Positions 41,820 through 50,106 of a stretch of DNA of 57,032 bases are shown one piece after another; the first letter of the stretch is position 1, and each line of letters opens with the position of its first letter. The notes below the pieces were generated by a model. It worked only from the letters and a program-made list of their open reading frames with translations. It was not told the DNA's origin and made no database searches. The stretch is from Pantoea wallisii (lineage in GTDB: Bacteria; Pseudomonadota; Gammaproteobacteria; Enterobacterales; Enterobacteriaceae): contig NZ_MLFS01000026.1 in NCBI RefSeq assembly GCF_002095485.1, forward strand, positions 1 to 57,032, written 5' to 3'. A program made the translations under genes and the position numbers.

Positions 41820-43187
41820 ATGAGCATGACTTCCCCCAGCCGGCGCGACTTTTTGAGCCAGAGCGTCCGTCTTACCGCCGCCGGTAGCCTGATGGCTGCC
41901 GGCATGAGCTATGCCGCACAGACGGCCGCTGCCCCGACTCAACAACCGCAGGCGCCCTTGCCGGTCAGCGACCACTATCAGCTGCTGAATGTCCGCCTCG
42001 AAGAGGGCTTTGAGCGCGACGGCAATGCGGTAATTGCTACGCGTACCGCGCTGTATGATCTCACGGTACGCGAGGGTAAATTCAGCGCAATTGAGGCGGC
42101 CGGCACGGCGCGTAACGCACAGCGACCGCAGTGGGATGCGGCAGGCGCGCTGCTGCTGCCGCGCACCCGTGATATGCATATTCACCTGGATAAAACCTTC
42201 TACGGCGGGCCGTGGCAGGCTCCGCGCCCGCGCCAGGGCAAAACCATTATGGATATGATTGCGCGCGAGCAGGTGCTGATCCCTCAACTGCTGCCCACTT
42301 CGCAGGCGCGCGCTGAAGCACTGATTGGCCTGCTGCACAGCAAAGGGACAACCGAAGCGCGCAGCCACTGCAACATCGATCCGGTCAGCGGTCTGCAGAG
42401 CCTGGAGCATCTGCAACTGGCGCTGGCAAAAAACCCGGCGTTCCCCTGCGAAATTGTTGCTTTTCCGCAGCACGGTTTACTGCATTCGCAGGTGGATGGT
42501 TTGATGCGTGAAGCGATGCAGATGGGCGTGCAGTATGTCGGCGGGCTGGATCCCACCAACGTTGATAACGCGATGGAGGCGTCACTGGATGCGATGTTCC
42601 AAATCGCTCTGGATTTCGATCGCGGCGTGGATATCCATCTGCATGAAACCAGCGCCTCCGGTGTCGCGGCGATTCAGTATATGGTCGATACCATCGCTAA
42701 AAACCCGTCGCTAAAAGGCAAAGTGACGCTGAGCCACGGTTTTGCCCTCGCGACGCTGGAGGGCAGCGCGCTGGATCAGCTGATTACCGGCATGGCGGAG
42801 CAGCAGATGAGCGTGGCCTCAACCCTTCCGATTGGCAAACTGACGATGCCGCTGCCACAGCTCCAGGCCGCGGGCGTCACGGTCATGACAGGCACCGATA
42901 GCGTCATCGATCACTGGTCGCCGTTTGGCACTGGCAGCATGCTGGAGAAAGCGAATCTTTACGCGCAGCTTTACCGGGGTTCGGATGAGTTTGGCCTGAG
43001 CCGTGCGCTGCATATCGCCACCGGCGGGCTGTTACCGCTGTCTGATCGTGGCGAACGTCAGTGGCCGATGCTGCAGGATGAAGCCAGCATGATGCTGGTG
43101 GAGGCCAGCTGCTCTGCTGAAGCCATCGCTCGCATCTCACCGGTACGCGCCACCTTCAGCAAAGGTAAGCCGGTCTTTGCCGCGTGA
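41820..43187 (+). CDS. Tat-exported amidohydrolase (cytosine-deaminase-like)
   Basis: 455 residues. Twin-arginine signal SPSRRDFLSQSVRLTAAGSLMAAGMSYA at residues 5-32, so it is exported folded to the periplasm. The mature part is an amidohydrolase: metal-binding DMHIHLDKTFYGGPW, then a histidine in VDIHLHETSASG, TLSHGFAL, and a catalytic aspartate in TGTDSVIDHWSPFG. The HxHLDKT pattern is that of cytosine deaminase and related N-acyl/ring hydrolases; substrate not known. AAGGAG lies 6 bases before the ATG. Linked to the LysR regulator and CynX/NimT-type transporter. Confidence 0.9.
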   Translation: MSMTSPSRRDFLSQSVRLTAAGSLMAAGMSYAAQTAAAPTQQPQAPLPVSDHYQLLNVRLEEGFERDGNAVIATRTALYDLTVREGKFSAIEAAGTARNAQRPQWDAAGALLLPRTRDMHIHLDKTFYGGPWQAPRPRQGKTIMDMIAREQVLIPQLLPTSQARAEALIGLLHSKGTTEARSHCNIDPVSGLQSLEHLQLALAKNPAFPCEIVAFPQHGLLHSQVDGLMREAMQMGVQYVGGLDPTNVDNAMEASLDAMFQIALDFDRGVDIHLHETSASGVAAIQYMVDTIAKNPSLKGKVTLSHGFALATLEGSALDQLITGMAEQQMSVASTLPIGKLTMPLPQLQAAGVTVMTGTDSVIDHWSPFGTGSMLEKANLYAQLYRGSDEFGLSRALHIATGGLLPLSDRGERQWPMLQDEASMMLVEASCSAEAIARISPVRATFSKGKPVFAA

Positions 43188-43216
43188 CAGGCTGAGACAA
43201 CACATCCAATGCAAAA

Positions 43217-43234
43217 AGCCTCCGTGCGGAGGCT
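43217..43234. terminator. Bidirectional terminator
   Basis: AGCCTCCG-tg-CGGAGGCT, preceded by AAAAA, so the minus-strand transcript ends with a stem and TTTTT. It separates the amidohydrolase gene from the small ORF ending at 43279. Confidence 0.75.
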
Positions 43235-43278
43235 GTGAGACGAAACCGGGGCGGCACGCGCCCCATCTGGATGCTGGA

Positions 43279-43476
43279 TTACGATAACATCTGAATGGCC
43301 AGCGCATACAAACGCTGGTGCTCATCGTCACTGACAGGCTCTTCTTCCGCGTAACAGGCAATCATCGAGCTGACTTTATCCGAGGATAAGGACTCTCCAT
43401 GCAGGTGCAGGGTTAACACGGCGCGGCCGACGATTTTCAGAATGTCCTCGTTTTGTCCCTGGACGTAATGACTCAA
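43279..43476 (-). CDS. Small hypothetical protein, TTG start
   Basis: 65 residues: (M)SHYVQGQNEDILKIVGRAVLTLHLHGESLSSDKVSSMIACYAEEEPVSDDEHQRLYALAIQML. Soluble, mostly helical. Start is TTG at 43476 with AGAGGT 7 bases upstream; there is no ATG that would keep the conserved-looking start. The IVGRAVLTLHLHG region is faintly like FumD/DUF2767 small proteins (VVGKVVLEM), but the match is too weak for a name. A good terminator follows. Confidence 0.6.
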   Translation of the reverse strand: MSHYVQGQNEDILKIVGRAVLTLHLHGESLSSDKVSSMIACYAEEEPVSDDEHQRLYALAIQMLS

Positions 43477-43867
43477 TGAAATGACCTCTGAAGTTTTAAT
43501 CGATCGCCAAATGGCGCGCTAAATATAAAGCAATGCGCGGCAATTTTTTAATCAGAATTTACGCACCGGCATGAAAATATAAGCACAACATCAATGAAAT
43601 TGCCGGGATATCGCGCCATCCGGCCCTTTTCTTTGCGGCTAATTTCATTTCCTGCCTTGAAAACGCAAGATGCGGCGTCAGAGCGGCAGTAGCGAAATTC
43701 GGAAAATTCATTAAAACTTTGCGATAATTACTGCTGTAATTTTATTCGCACGATCCATCTGCCAGAGGTTTTCGTACCGCTCTGGGTCGCGCGATTTGCC
43801 ATTGCCGATAGCGGCCCTTTCTGCCAGACTGGCCGCCGCCATCCTCCCTGCTATCAGAGACATTTTT
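43477..43867. other. Gene-free region before dbpA
   Basis: About 390 bases, AT-rich in its right half. Holds the divergent promoters of the 65-residue gene and dbpA. A short palindrome CGCCA-aa-TGGCG lies at 43504-43515. A weak promoter-like pair TTGCGA / TTATTC with 17-base spacing lies at 43719-43747. No convincing ORF or RNA gene was seen. Confidence 0.45.
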
Positions 43868-45247
43868 GTGACTGCTTTTTCTACCCTGACGCAACTGCCT
43901 TCCAGCCAGCTCGACAACCTGCGCGAGATGGGCTTCGACGCCATGACGCCGATTCAGGCGGCCTCCCTGCCCGCGATTCTTGACGGGCGCGACGTGCGTG
44001 CGCAGGCGAAAACCGGCAGTGGCAAAACGGCTGCTTTTGGTGTGGGCCTACTCAACCGCATCGATAACAGCCGCTTCCATACCCAGGCGCTGATCCTGTG
44101 CCCGACGCGCGAACTGGCCGATCAGGTCAGTAACGTTCTGCGTCAGCTGGCCCGCTTCACCCGTAATATTAAAATTCTGACGCTGTGCGGCGGCCAGCCC
44201 ATGAGCGCGCAGCGTGACTCACTGGTGCACGCGCCGCACATTGTCGTGGGTACGCCGGGACGTATCCTTGATCACCTCAAGCGCGATAATCTGGATCTGA
44301 CTCAGCTGCAAACGCTGGTGCTGGATGAAGCAGACCGCATGCTGGAGATGGGCTTCCGGGATGATATGGAAGCGATCATTGGCTTTACCCCTGAAGCGCG
44401 CCAGACGCTGCTGTTCTCCGCCACCTGGCCTGACACCATCGCCAGCCTGAGCCAGCGCTTTCAGCGTGATGCGCTGGCGGTTGCCACTGAAGATGCGACT
44501 GAACTGCCGGCCATTGAACAACAGTTTATTGAAGCCAGTGCCAGCGAGCGTAGCCAGCTACTGTGCGCCCTGCTGAGCCAGCAGCAGCCAGCCTCCTGCG
44601 TGGTGTTCTGCAACACCAAGCGCGAATGTGATGACATCGCCGCGGTGCTTAACGATCGCGACATCAGCGCACTGGCGCTGCACGGCGATCTGGAGCAGCG
44701 CGACCGTGAGCGTGTGCTGATTCGCTTCGCCAATGGCAGCATTCGCGTACTGATTGCCACCGATGTTGCCGCGCGCGGACTGGATATCAAATCACTGGCG
44801 CTGGTGGTCAATTTCCAGCTGGCCTGGGACCCGGAAGTGCACATTCACCGCATCGGGCGTACTGGCCGCGCGGGTGAGAAAGGTCTCGCAGTCAGTTTTG
44901 TCGCGGCCGATGAGATGGTGCGCGCGCATGCACTGGAAGATTATCTGCAGCAGAAGCTGAACTGGGTGCCGTCTGGCACGCTGAAAGGCCACGCCGCACA
45001 ACCGCTGCCCGCCGCCATGATGACGTTATGCATTGATGGCGGCCGCAAAGCCAAGATCCGCCCGGGGGATATTCTGGGCGCGCTGACCGGTGAAGCGGGT
45101 TTCAGTGGCGATCGTATCGGTAAAATCGATCTGACGCAGACGCACGCTTATGTCGCCATTGACGCCGCACTGGCAAAGAAAGCCCTGATCAAGCTGAAAG
45201 AGGGCAAGATCAAAGGCAAAAGCGTACGCGCTATCCTGCTGAAATAG
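43868..45247 (+). CDS. dbpA: DEAD-box RNA helicase DbpA
   Basis: 459 residues, GTG start at 43868 (VTAFSTLTQLPSSQL), matching E. coli MTAFSTL. Q motif (MTPIQAASLPAIL), Walker A AKTGSGKTAAFG, PTRELADQ, DEAD box VLDEADRML, SAT motif FSATWP, HRIGRTGRAG, and the C-terminal RNA-recognition domain (CIDGGRKAKIRPGDILGALTGEAG). DbpA is activated by hairpin 92 of 23S rRNA and acts in 50S ribosome assembly. Longer upstream in-frame sequence has no homology, so I use the GTG. Confidence 0.96.
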   Translation: MTAFSTLTQLPSSQLDNLREMGFDAMTPIQAASLPAILDGRDVRAQAKTGSGKTAAFGVGLLNRIDNSRFHTQALILCPTRELADQVSNVLRQLARFTRNIKILTLCGGQPMSAQRDSLVHAPHIVVGTPGRILDHLKRDNLDLTQLQTLVLDEADRMLEMGFRDDMEAIIGFTPEARQTLLFSATWPDTIASLSQRFQRDALAVATEDATELPAIEQQFIEASASERSQLLCALLSQQQPASCVVFCNTKRECDDIAAVLNDRDISALALHGDLEQRDRERVLIRFANGSIRVLIATDVAARGLDIKSLALVVNFQLAWDPEVHIHRIGRTGRAGEKGLAVSFVAADEMVRAHALEDYLQQKLNWVPSGTLKGHAAQPLPAAMMTLCIDGGRKAKIRPGDILGALTGEAGFSGDRIGKIDLTQTHAYVAIDAALAKKALIKLKEGKIKGKSVRAILLK

Positions 45248-45302
45248 TTACAGCCAGGCGTGAGGGCGATCGCCCTTGCGCTAAAATTTCACTTCTGCTC
45301 CC

Positions 45303-45329
45303 TTCATTTTTTCCCCTCGCTGCCGATAA
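45303..45329 (+). promoter_or_regulatory. Sigma-28 promoter of cheV
   Basis: GCCGATAA at 45322-45329 is a perfect sigma-28 (FliA) -10 element. The -35 position 15 bases upstream reads TTCA (45303-45306), a partial match to TAAA. It is 57 bases before the cheV start. Confidence 0.55.
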
Positions 45330-45385
45330 GTTAATCATGGCACTTTTGCCCTGCCCTTTTTCCGCCCAGATTCTGCCCCGAGGCC

Positions 45386-46350
45386 ATGATGGATAATTTT
45401 CAGAAAGAGATCGATGAACGCGCCAATCTTGCGCTTTCCAATAAGTTCGAACTGCTGCTATTCCGGTTGGGTTCCGATCAGCTGAAAGGCAAATCTGAGC
45501 TGTACGGCATCAACGTATTCAAACTGCGTGAAATTGTGCCGATGCCCACCATTACCCGCGCCGCCGGCATGCACTCGCCGCTGCTGGGGATGGCGAGCAT
45601 CCGCGGCCAGTTTATTCCGGTTATTGATCTGCCGGCGATCACCGGCTGCAAACCGGAAACCGGCCTGAATCTCCTGCTGGTGACTGAATATGCCCGTAGC
45701 ACGCAGGCGTTTGCGGTGGAGTCAGTGGAGAACATTGTCCGTCTTGACTGGAACCAGGTGCACACCGCAGAAGCGGGCATCGGCAGCCGTAACATCACCA
45801 GCATCGCCTGTCTCGATACCGACGGGCAGAGCAATAATCTGGCGCTGGTGCTGGACGTTGAGCAGATTCTGTATGACATCATCCTTCCGTGCGCGGCGTG
45901 GAGCCGGGTGAAGAGACGGTGAAAAACTTCAACCTTAAGCCGGGTCAGGTGGCGATTGTCGCTGAAGACTCCAAAGTGGCGCGTCAGCTACTGGAGCAGG
46001 GACTGAAGAGCATGGGCATTCCGGCCATGATGTTTAATACCGGCCTGGAAGCCTGGATAAAAATCAGCGAAATGCAAAAAGAGGCGCAGGCCAACGGCGA
46101 ATCGATCAACGATAAAATTGCGCTGGTACTGACCGATCTTGAAATGCCGGAGATGGATGGATTTACCCTGACGCGTAACATTAAGCGCGGCGAAGGGCTG
46201 CGTCAGATCCCGGTGGTTATTCACTCTTCGCTATCCGGTAGCGCCAACGAAGATCACGTGCGCAAAGTGGGTGCTGACGGCTACGTAGCGAAGTTTGAGA
46301 TCAACGAACTCTCCAGCGTGATTCACGGTGTGCTGGAGAAGAAGCGCTAA
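45386..46350 (+). CDS. cheV: Chemotaxis coupling protein CheV, frameshifted in this sequence
   Basis: CheV couples receptors to CheA and has a CheW domain fused to a response-regulator domain. Here the CheW part (residues 1-165, ELYGINVFKLREIVPMP, GMASIRGQFIPVIDLP) ends out of frame at ILYDIILPCAAW..., and the receiver part starts in the next frame (VRGVEPGEETVKNF, then VAIVAEDSKVARQLLEQG with the phospho-aspartate in LVLTDLEMPEMDGF). Restoring one T at about 45882 gives LYDIIPSVRGVEPG and one protein of about 321 residues, the usual CheV size. ATG at 45386 or 45389. Not in the main che cluster. Confidence 0.92.
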
Positions 46351-46378
46351 GCCGCTCGCCCGATTCTGCTCTCCCTGA

Positions 46379-46401
46379 GGCGCGACTTTCGCGCCTTTTT
46401 T
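46379..46401 (+). terminator. cheV terminator
   Basis: GGCGCGA-ctt-TCGCGCC followed by TTTTTT: a perfect 7-bp stem with a T run, 28 bases after the cheV stop codon. Confidence 0.9.
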
Positions 46402-46496
46402 ACGCCTCGTCTCAACGCCATGCGCTCCCTTTTTCCGGACCATCGATAACTCAAGCGTTAGCCCGCCTTACCATTTTGTGACGCACATCAAAAAAT

Positions 46497-46523
46497 TAAA
46501 GTTAACACATTAGCAACCGATAA
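46497..46523 (+). promoter_or_regulatory. Sigma-28 promoter of the chemoreceptor gene
   Basis: TAAA (46497-46500), a 15-base spacer, then ACCGATAA (46516-46523), seven of eight bases of the -10 GCCGATAA. Correct spacing for FliA. It is 143 bases before the ATG of the receptor. Confidence 0.75.
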
Positions 46524-46665
46524 CTGTAGCGCCTGCGCCAGTACTGCCATACCAGCACGCTGACGTTCAGAAGCATCTTTTCTATACAGAACATCGAGAT
46601 ACTGCCGGTAACTTGCCGGCTTTTGCGTTTTATATCCGTACTTTTTAACATCACAGGGAGAACCA

Positions 46666-48222
46666 ATGTTGAGCCTGAAAAATATGAAGGTCGGCGTCCG
46701 TTTGGGCATCGCCTTTGGTTTAGTCGTGGCACTGCTGGTGGTAGTAGGCGTGACCTCCATCATGAAAATCAACAATATTAAAAGCGGCATCACCACTATC
46801 GTTGAAGATCGCTATGTCAAAGTGCGCCTTGGCTTTGAAGTGCGCGACGGCGTTAACGATCAGATTAAATATCTGCGCGGTATTGTCATTGATACCACGC
46901 GTCCCGAGTTCAACGTGCAGCGCTACCAGCAGCTGGCAGAGGCGACCGCGCAGACCAATAGGGCGATGAAGAGGATCGAAGCGATCCAGATCACTGCGGT
47001 AGGTAAGAAGAAGATCGCCGGTCTTCTGGCTGCCAGCCAGCTGTTTGAGCAGCAGAAAAATGAGGTGCTCGATCTGGTTCGCGCCGGTAAAGCGGACGAA
47101 GCCAGCTACTACGTCCTGAAGAAGATCACCAGCACGCAGAATGCCTATCTGAACAGCGCGGTGGCGTTTGCAGATTCCCAGTCGAACCAGCTGCAGCAGG
47201 AGGGGCTCGGCATCATTAAAGATGGATCGGTGGCGATTGAGGTTACGCTGATCTTCTCAGCGATCGCCATCGCTGCAGCCATTGTACTGGGCTTTATGCT
47301 GACGCGCTCCATTGTGCAGCCGCTTAATGAAGCGGTGGCCATCGCGGGCAAAGTTGCCGCGGGCGATCTGAGCTCACACATTCAGGTGCGCAGCAAAGAT
47401 GAGACCGGGGCGCTGATGCAGGCGCTGCAAACCATGAACGATAATCTGCTGACCATCGTCTCTAACGTGCGCGCCGGTTCCGATACCATCGCCGTGGCGT
47501 CAAATCAGATCTCCAGCGGCAATATCGACCTCTCTTCACGCACCGAGCAGCAGGCCAGCTCGCTGGAAGAGACCGCCTCCGCGATGGAGCAGATGACGGC
47601 AACGGTGAAACACAACGCGGAGAACGCGCGTGAAGCCAACTCGCTGGTGGCGAAGACATCCGGCGTGGCGAAAGAGGGCGGTGAAGTGATGGAGCAGGTG
47701 ATTGAGAAGATGGAGGCCATTGCGCTGTCATCGAAGAAGATCGTCGATATCATCAGCGTCATTGACTCTATCGCCTTTCAGACTAACATTCTGTCGCTTA
47801 ATGCGGCGGTGGAAGCCGCGCGCGCCGGCGAGCAGGGGCGCGGATTCGCCGTTGTCGCCAGCGAGGTACGCAATCTGGCGCAGCGTTCCGCGTCCGCCGC
47901 TAAAGAGATCAAGGTGCTGATTGAGGACTCCGTTGTGAAGGTGGATGAAGGTAATCAGCTGGTCACGCACGCCGGCTCTACCATTGGTGAAGTGGTCAGC
48001 AGCGTGAAAAGCGTGGCGGAGATCATGAGTGAAATCACCATCGCCAGCAGCGAACAGAGTAGCGGCATCAGTGAGATCAACCTGGCGATTACTCAGATGG
48101 AAGCCGTAACGCAGCAGAACGCCGCACTGGTCCAGGAGGCATCAGCCGCCTCGCAGGCCCTGCAGGAGCAGGCCGATCGTCTGGCGCAGTCGATGAGCGT
48201 GTTCAAAACTGCAGCCGTCTGA
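46666..48222 (+). CDS. Methyl-accepting chemotaxis protein
   Basis: 518 residues. TM1 at about 11-32, periplasmic four-helix-bundle ligand domain (about 33-185), TM2 at about 190-212, HAMP domain, then a signalling coiled coil with the kinase-contact tip NILSLNAAVEAARAGEQGRGFAVVASEVRNLAQRSA. The C-terminus ends FKTAAV, without the NWETF pentapeptide that binds CheR/CheB. Q/E-rich methylation segments flank the tip. Ligand unknown. A sigma-28 promoter lies upstream. Confidence 0.94.
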   Translation: MLSLKNMKVGVRLGIAFGLVVALLVVVGVTSIMKINNIKSGITTIVEDRYVKVRLGFEVRDGVNDQIKYLRGIVIDTTRPEFNVQRYQQLAEATAQTNRAMKRIEAIQITAVGKKKIAGLLAASQLFEQQKNEVLDLVRAGKADEASYYVLKKITSTQNAYLNSAVAFADSQSNQLQQEGLGIIKDGSVAIEVTLIFSAIAIAAAIVLGFMLTRSIVQPLNEAVAIAGKVAAGDLSSHIQVRSKDETGALMQALQTMNDNLLTIVSNVRAGSDTIAVASNQISSGNIDLSSRTEQQASSLEETASAMEQMTATVKHNAENAREANSLVAKTSGVAKEGGEVMEQVIEKMEAIALSSKKIVDIISVIDSIAFQTNILSLNAAVEAARAGEQGRGFAVVASEVRNLAQRSASAAKEIKVLIEDSVVKVDEGNQLVTHAGSTIGEVVSSVKSVAEIMSEITIASSEQSSGISEINLAITQMEAVTQQNAALVQEASAASQALQEQADRLAQSMSVFKTAAV

Positions 48223-48239
48223 TTTGCCCGACAGGAGAA

Positions 48240-48260
48240 TGGCGGCCCAACGGGTCGCCA
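48240..48260. repeat. Palindromic repeat, copy A
   Basis: TGGCGGCCC-aac-GGGTCGCCA, 9-bp stem with one G-T wobble, just after the chemoreceptor gene. The same sequence with a different loop occurs at 52032-52053, and a variant at 54578-54599, each directly after a gene. Confidence 0.65.
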
Positions 48261-48306
48261 GGGTAACAGCGGCGAAGCGCCACGCGCTGCCGCTGCTACT
48301 CGTACC

Positions 48307-49593
48307 TTAACTTAGCAGCGAATAGGCAATCGATGAGATCGCCAGCACACCCACTATCACTACAAACACATTGCTGATTTTGCCGCTGTACTGGCGCATC
48401 GCCGGAACTTTCTGAATCGCATACATCGGCATCAGGAACAGAATCATGGCAATGACCGGACCGCCCAGCGTCTCAATCATGCCAAGAATGCTCGGGTTGA
48501 GCGTCGCCACCAGCCAGGTTGTCAGCAGCATAAACAGCGTAGTGATACGGTTCATTTTCTGCGGCGTAATGCTTTTGCCGCGGCTGCGTAACGACTTAAC
48601 CACCATGCCGTTAAAGCCTTCGCGCGCGCCCAGGTAGTGACCAAGGAAGGATTTGGTGATCGCGACAATCGCCACAATCGGCCCCAGCCATGCAATCATC
48701 GGTACATCAAAATGGTTAGCCAGATAGCTCAGGATGGTGATGTTCTGCGCTTTTGCCGCCTGTAAATCAGCCGGCGAGAGGCTTAGCACGCAGCTGAAGA
48801 CAAAGAACATCACGGTAACCACCATCATCAGGTGAGCGCTGGCGAGAATGCGCGAGCACCGCTTCTCTGCCCCTGCCCCGTACTCAGCGCGCTTCGCCAC
48901 CGCAAACGACGAGATAATCGGTGAGTGGTTAAAGGAGAACACCATCACCGGAATGGCCAGCCACAGCGTCATCCAGAGCGTGCTGCCGTTGCTGCTATGG
49001 CTGAATGAAAGCGTCTCCAGCGCGGCCCCGTGCCAGTGCGGCACCAGATAAACCGCCAGCAGCATCAGCACGGCAACAAACGGGAACACCAGCACGCTCA
49101 TCGCTTTGACGATCATCTGCTCACCAAAGCGCACCACCGTCATCATGCCGATGATCAGAATCAGCGCCAGCAGCGCGCGCGGCGGCGCTACCAGCCCAAG
49201 CTGGTGCACGATAAAGTTATCGACGGTATTGGTGATCGCCACGCTGTACATCAGCAGGATGGGATAGATAGCAAAGAAATAGAGCAAGGTAATAATTTTA
49301 CCGGCGCCGCGGCCAAAGTGCTCCTCCACCACGTCGGTAATATCTGCACCAGGGTTTTTACCGGAGAGCACAAAGCGGGTCAGCGCGCGGTGCGCAAAGA
49401 ACGTCATCGGAAACGCCAGCAGCGCCATGATAATCAGCGGCATCAGGCCGCCTGCCCCGGCGTTAATGGGCAGGAACAGCACGCCAGCGCCAATCGCCGT
49501 GCCGTACAGGCCCAGCATCCATACGGTGTCACTCTTCTGCCAGCCCTTAGCAGCAGCCTCAACCGTACCCAGGGTACCGGTTTGTGAGTTGTC
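48307..49593 (-). CDS. sdaC: Serine transporter SdaC
   Basis: 428-residue, 11-TM serine:proton symporter of the HAAAP family. Closely follows E. coli SdaC: WMLGLYGTAIGAGVLFLPINAG, HRALTRFVLSGKNPGADITDVVEEHFG, NHSPIISSFAVAKRAEYG, FLGHYLGAREGFNGMV and TLNPSILGMIETLGGPVIAMILFLMPMYAIQKVPAM. GGAGA precedes the ATG at 49593, which I prefer to a longer frame to 49623. sdaB (serine deaminase), its usual partner, is not adjacent. A PurR-like box lies about 210 bases upstream. Confidence 0.94.
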   Translation of the reverse strand, partial: DNSQTGTLGTVEAAAKGWQKSDTVWMLGLYGTAIGAGVLFLPINAGAGGLMPLIIMALLAFPMTFFAHRALTRFVLSGKNPGADITDVVEEHFGRGAGKIITLLYFFAIYPILLMYSVAITNTVDNFIVHQLGLVAPPRALLALILIIGMMTVVRFGEQMIVKAMSVLVFPFVAVLMLLAVYLVPHWHGAALETLSFSHSSNGSTLWMTLWLAIPVMVFSFNHSPIISSFAVAKRAEYGAGAEKRCSRILASAHLMMVVTVMFFVFSCVLSLSPADLQAAKAQNITILSYLANHFDVPMIAWLGPIVAIVAITKSFLGHYLGAREGFNGMVVKSLRSRGKSITPQKMNRITTLFMLLTTWLVATLNPSILGMIETLGGPVIAMILFLMPMYAIQKVPAMRQYSGKISNVFVVIVGVLAISSIAYSLLS

Positions 49594-49801
49594 CATCTGT
49601 CTCTCCAAAATCATCTTCAACATGCAGCCGGCACAACGGCTGACAATCAGGATACGGGCACGTCAATCGCCCCGGCCAGTCACCGCGCACATGCTAACCG
49701 CTTTTCGCTTTTCCGGTTGGGCTGAATGCAAGACATGCATCACAAAGGGAGTAAAAATGCGCAACATGGCGATTAAAGCAGCAAAAACGCATGAAACATG
49801 C

Positions 49802-49817
49802 ACGCAAACGATTGCAT
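49802..49817. promoter_or_regulatory. PurR-like box
   Basis: ACGCAAACGATTGCAT fits the PurR pattern ANGCAANCGNTTNCNT at every fixed position (pattern as recalled). It lies in the 513-base sdaC-flagellin gap, about 210 bases upstream of sdaC and 290 of the flagellin. Link to serine uptake is inference. Confidence 0.5.
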
Positions 49818-50048
49818 GGCCGCTATTTCACCTGAGATGCGGCCGAAGTGCAAGCCGGGCCCGCCAGAATAGACAGCAGAAACCGTCGGACCTGCCAGAT
49901 TTAGTAGTCGTCAAGCGCAAACTGGATAAACCGCCACACCCGATAAAAACAGAGATCGTTATCGTACTCTTAAGGCAATTTTGCGCGATTTTCTGCTGAA
50001 AATTTCCCTGACCTGGGGCCAGGACGAGTGCCTTAGCCCAAATATTTT

Positions 50049-50075
50049 TTAAAGAAAGCCCGCGTATGCCGATAA
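50049..50075 (+). promoter_or_regulatory. Sigma-28 promoter of the flagellin gene
   Basis: Perfect -10 GCCGATAA at 50068-50075; at the -35 position TTAA/TAAA (50049-50053) with 14-15 bases between. It lies 31 bases before the flagellin ATG. Confidence 0.75.
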
Positions 50076-50106
50076 CGCTAACAGTGCCTTTATCAGTGAG
50101 CCCGAA

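Noticed and set aside
41712..42473. 253-codon ORF opposite the amidohydrolase
   Set aside because: The plus-strand gene has a Tat signal, metal motifs and a good ribosome-binding site; the opposite frame has none.
49757..49999. 81-codon ORF with GGGAG before its ATG in the sdaC-flagellin gap
   Set aside because: Despite the ribosome-binding site, the product is not protein-like, and it spans the PurR-like box and the region before the flagellin promoter; I judge it fortuitous.
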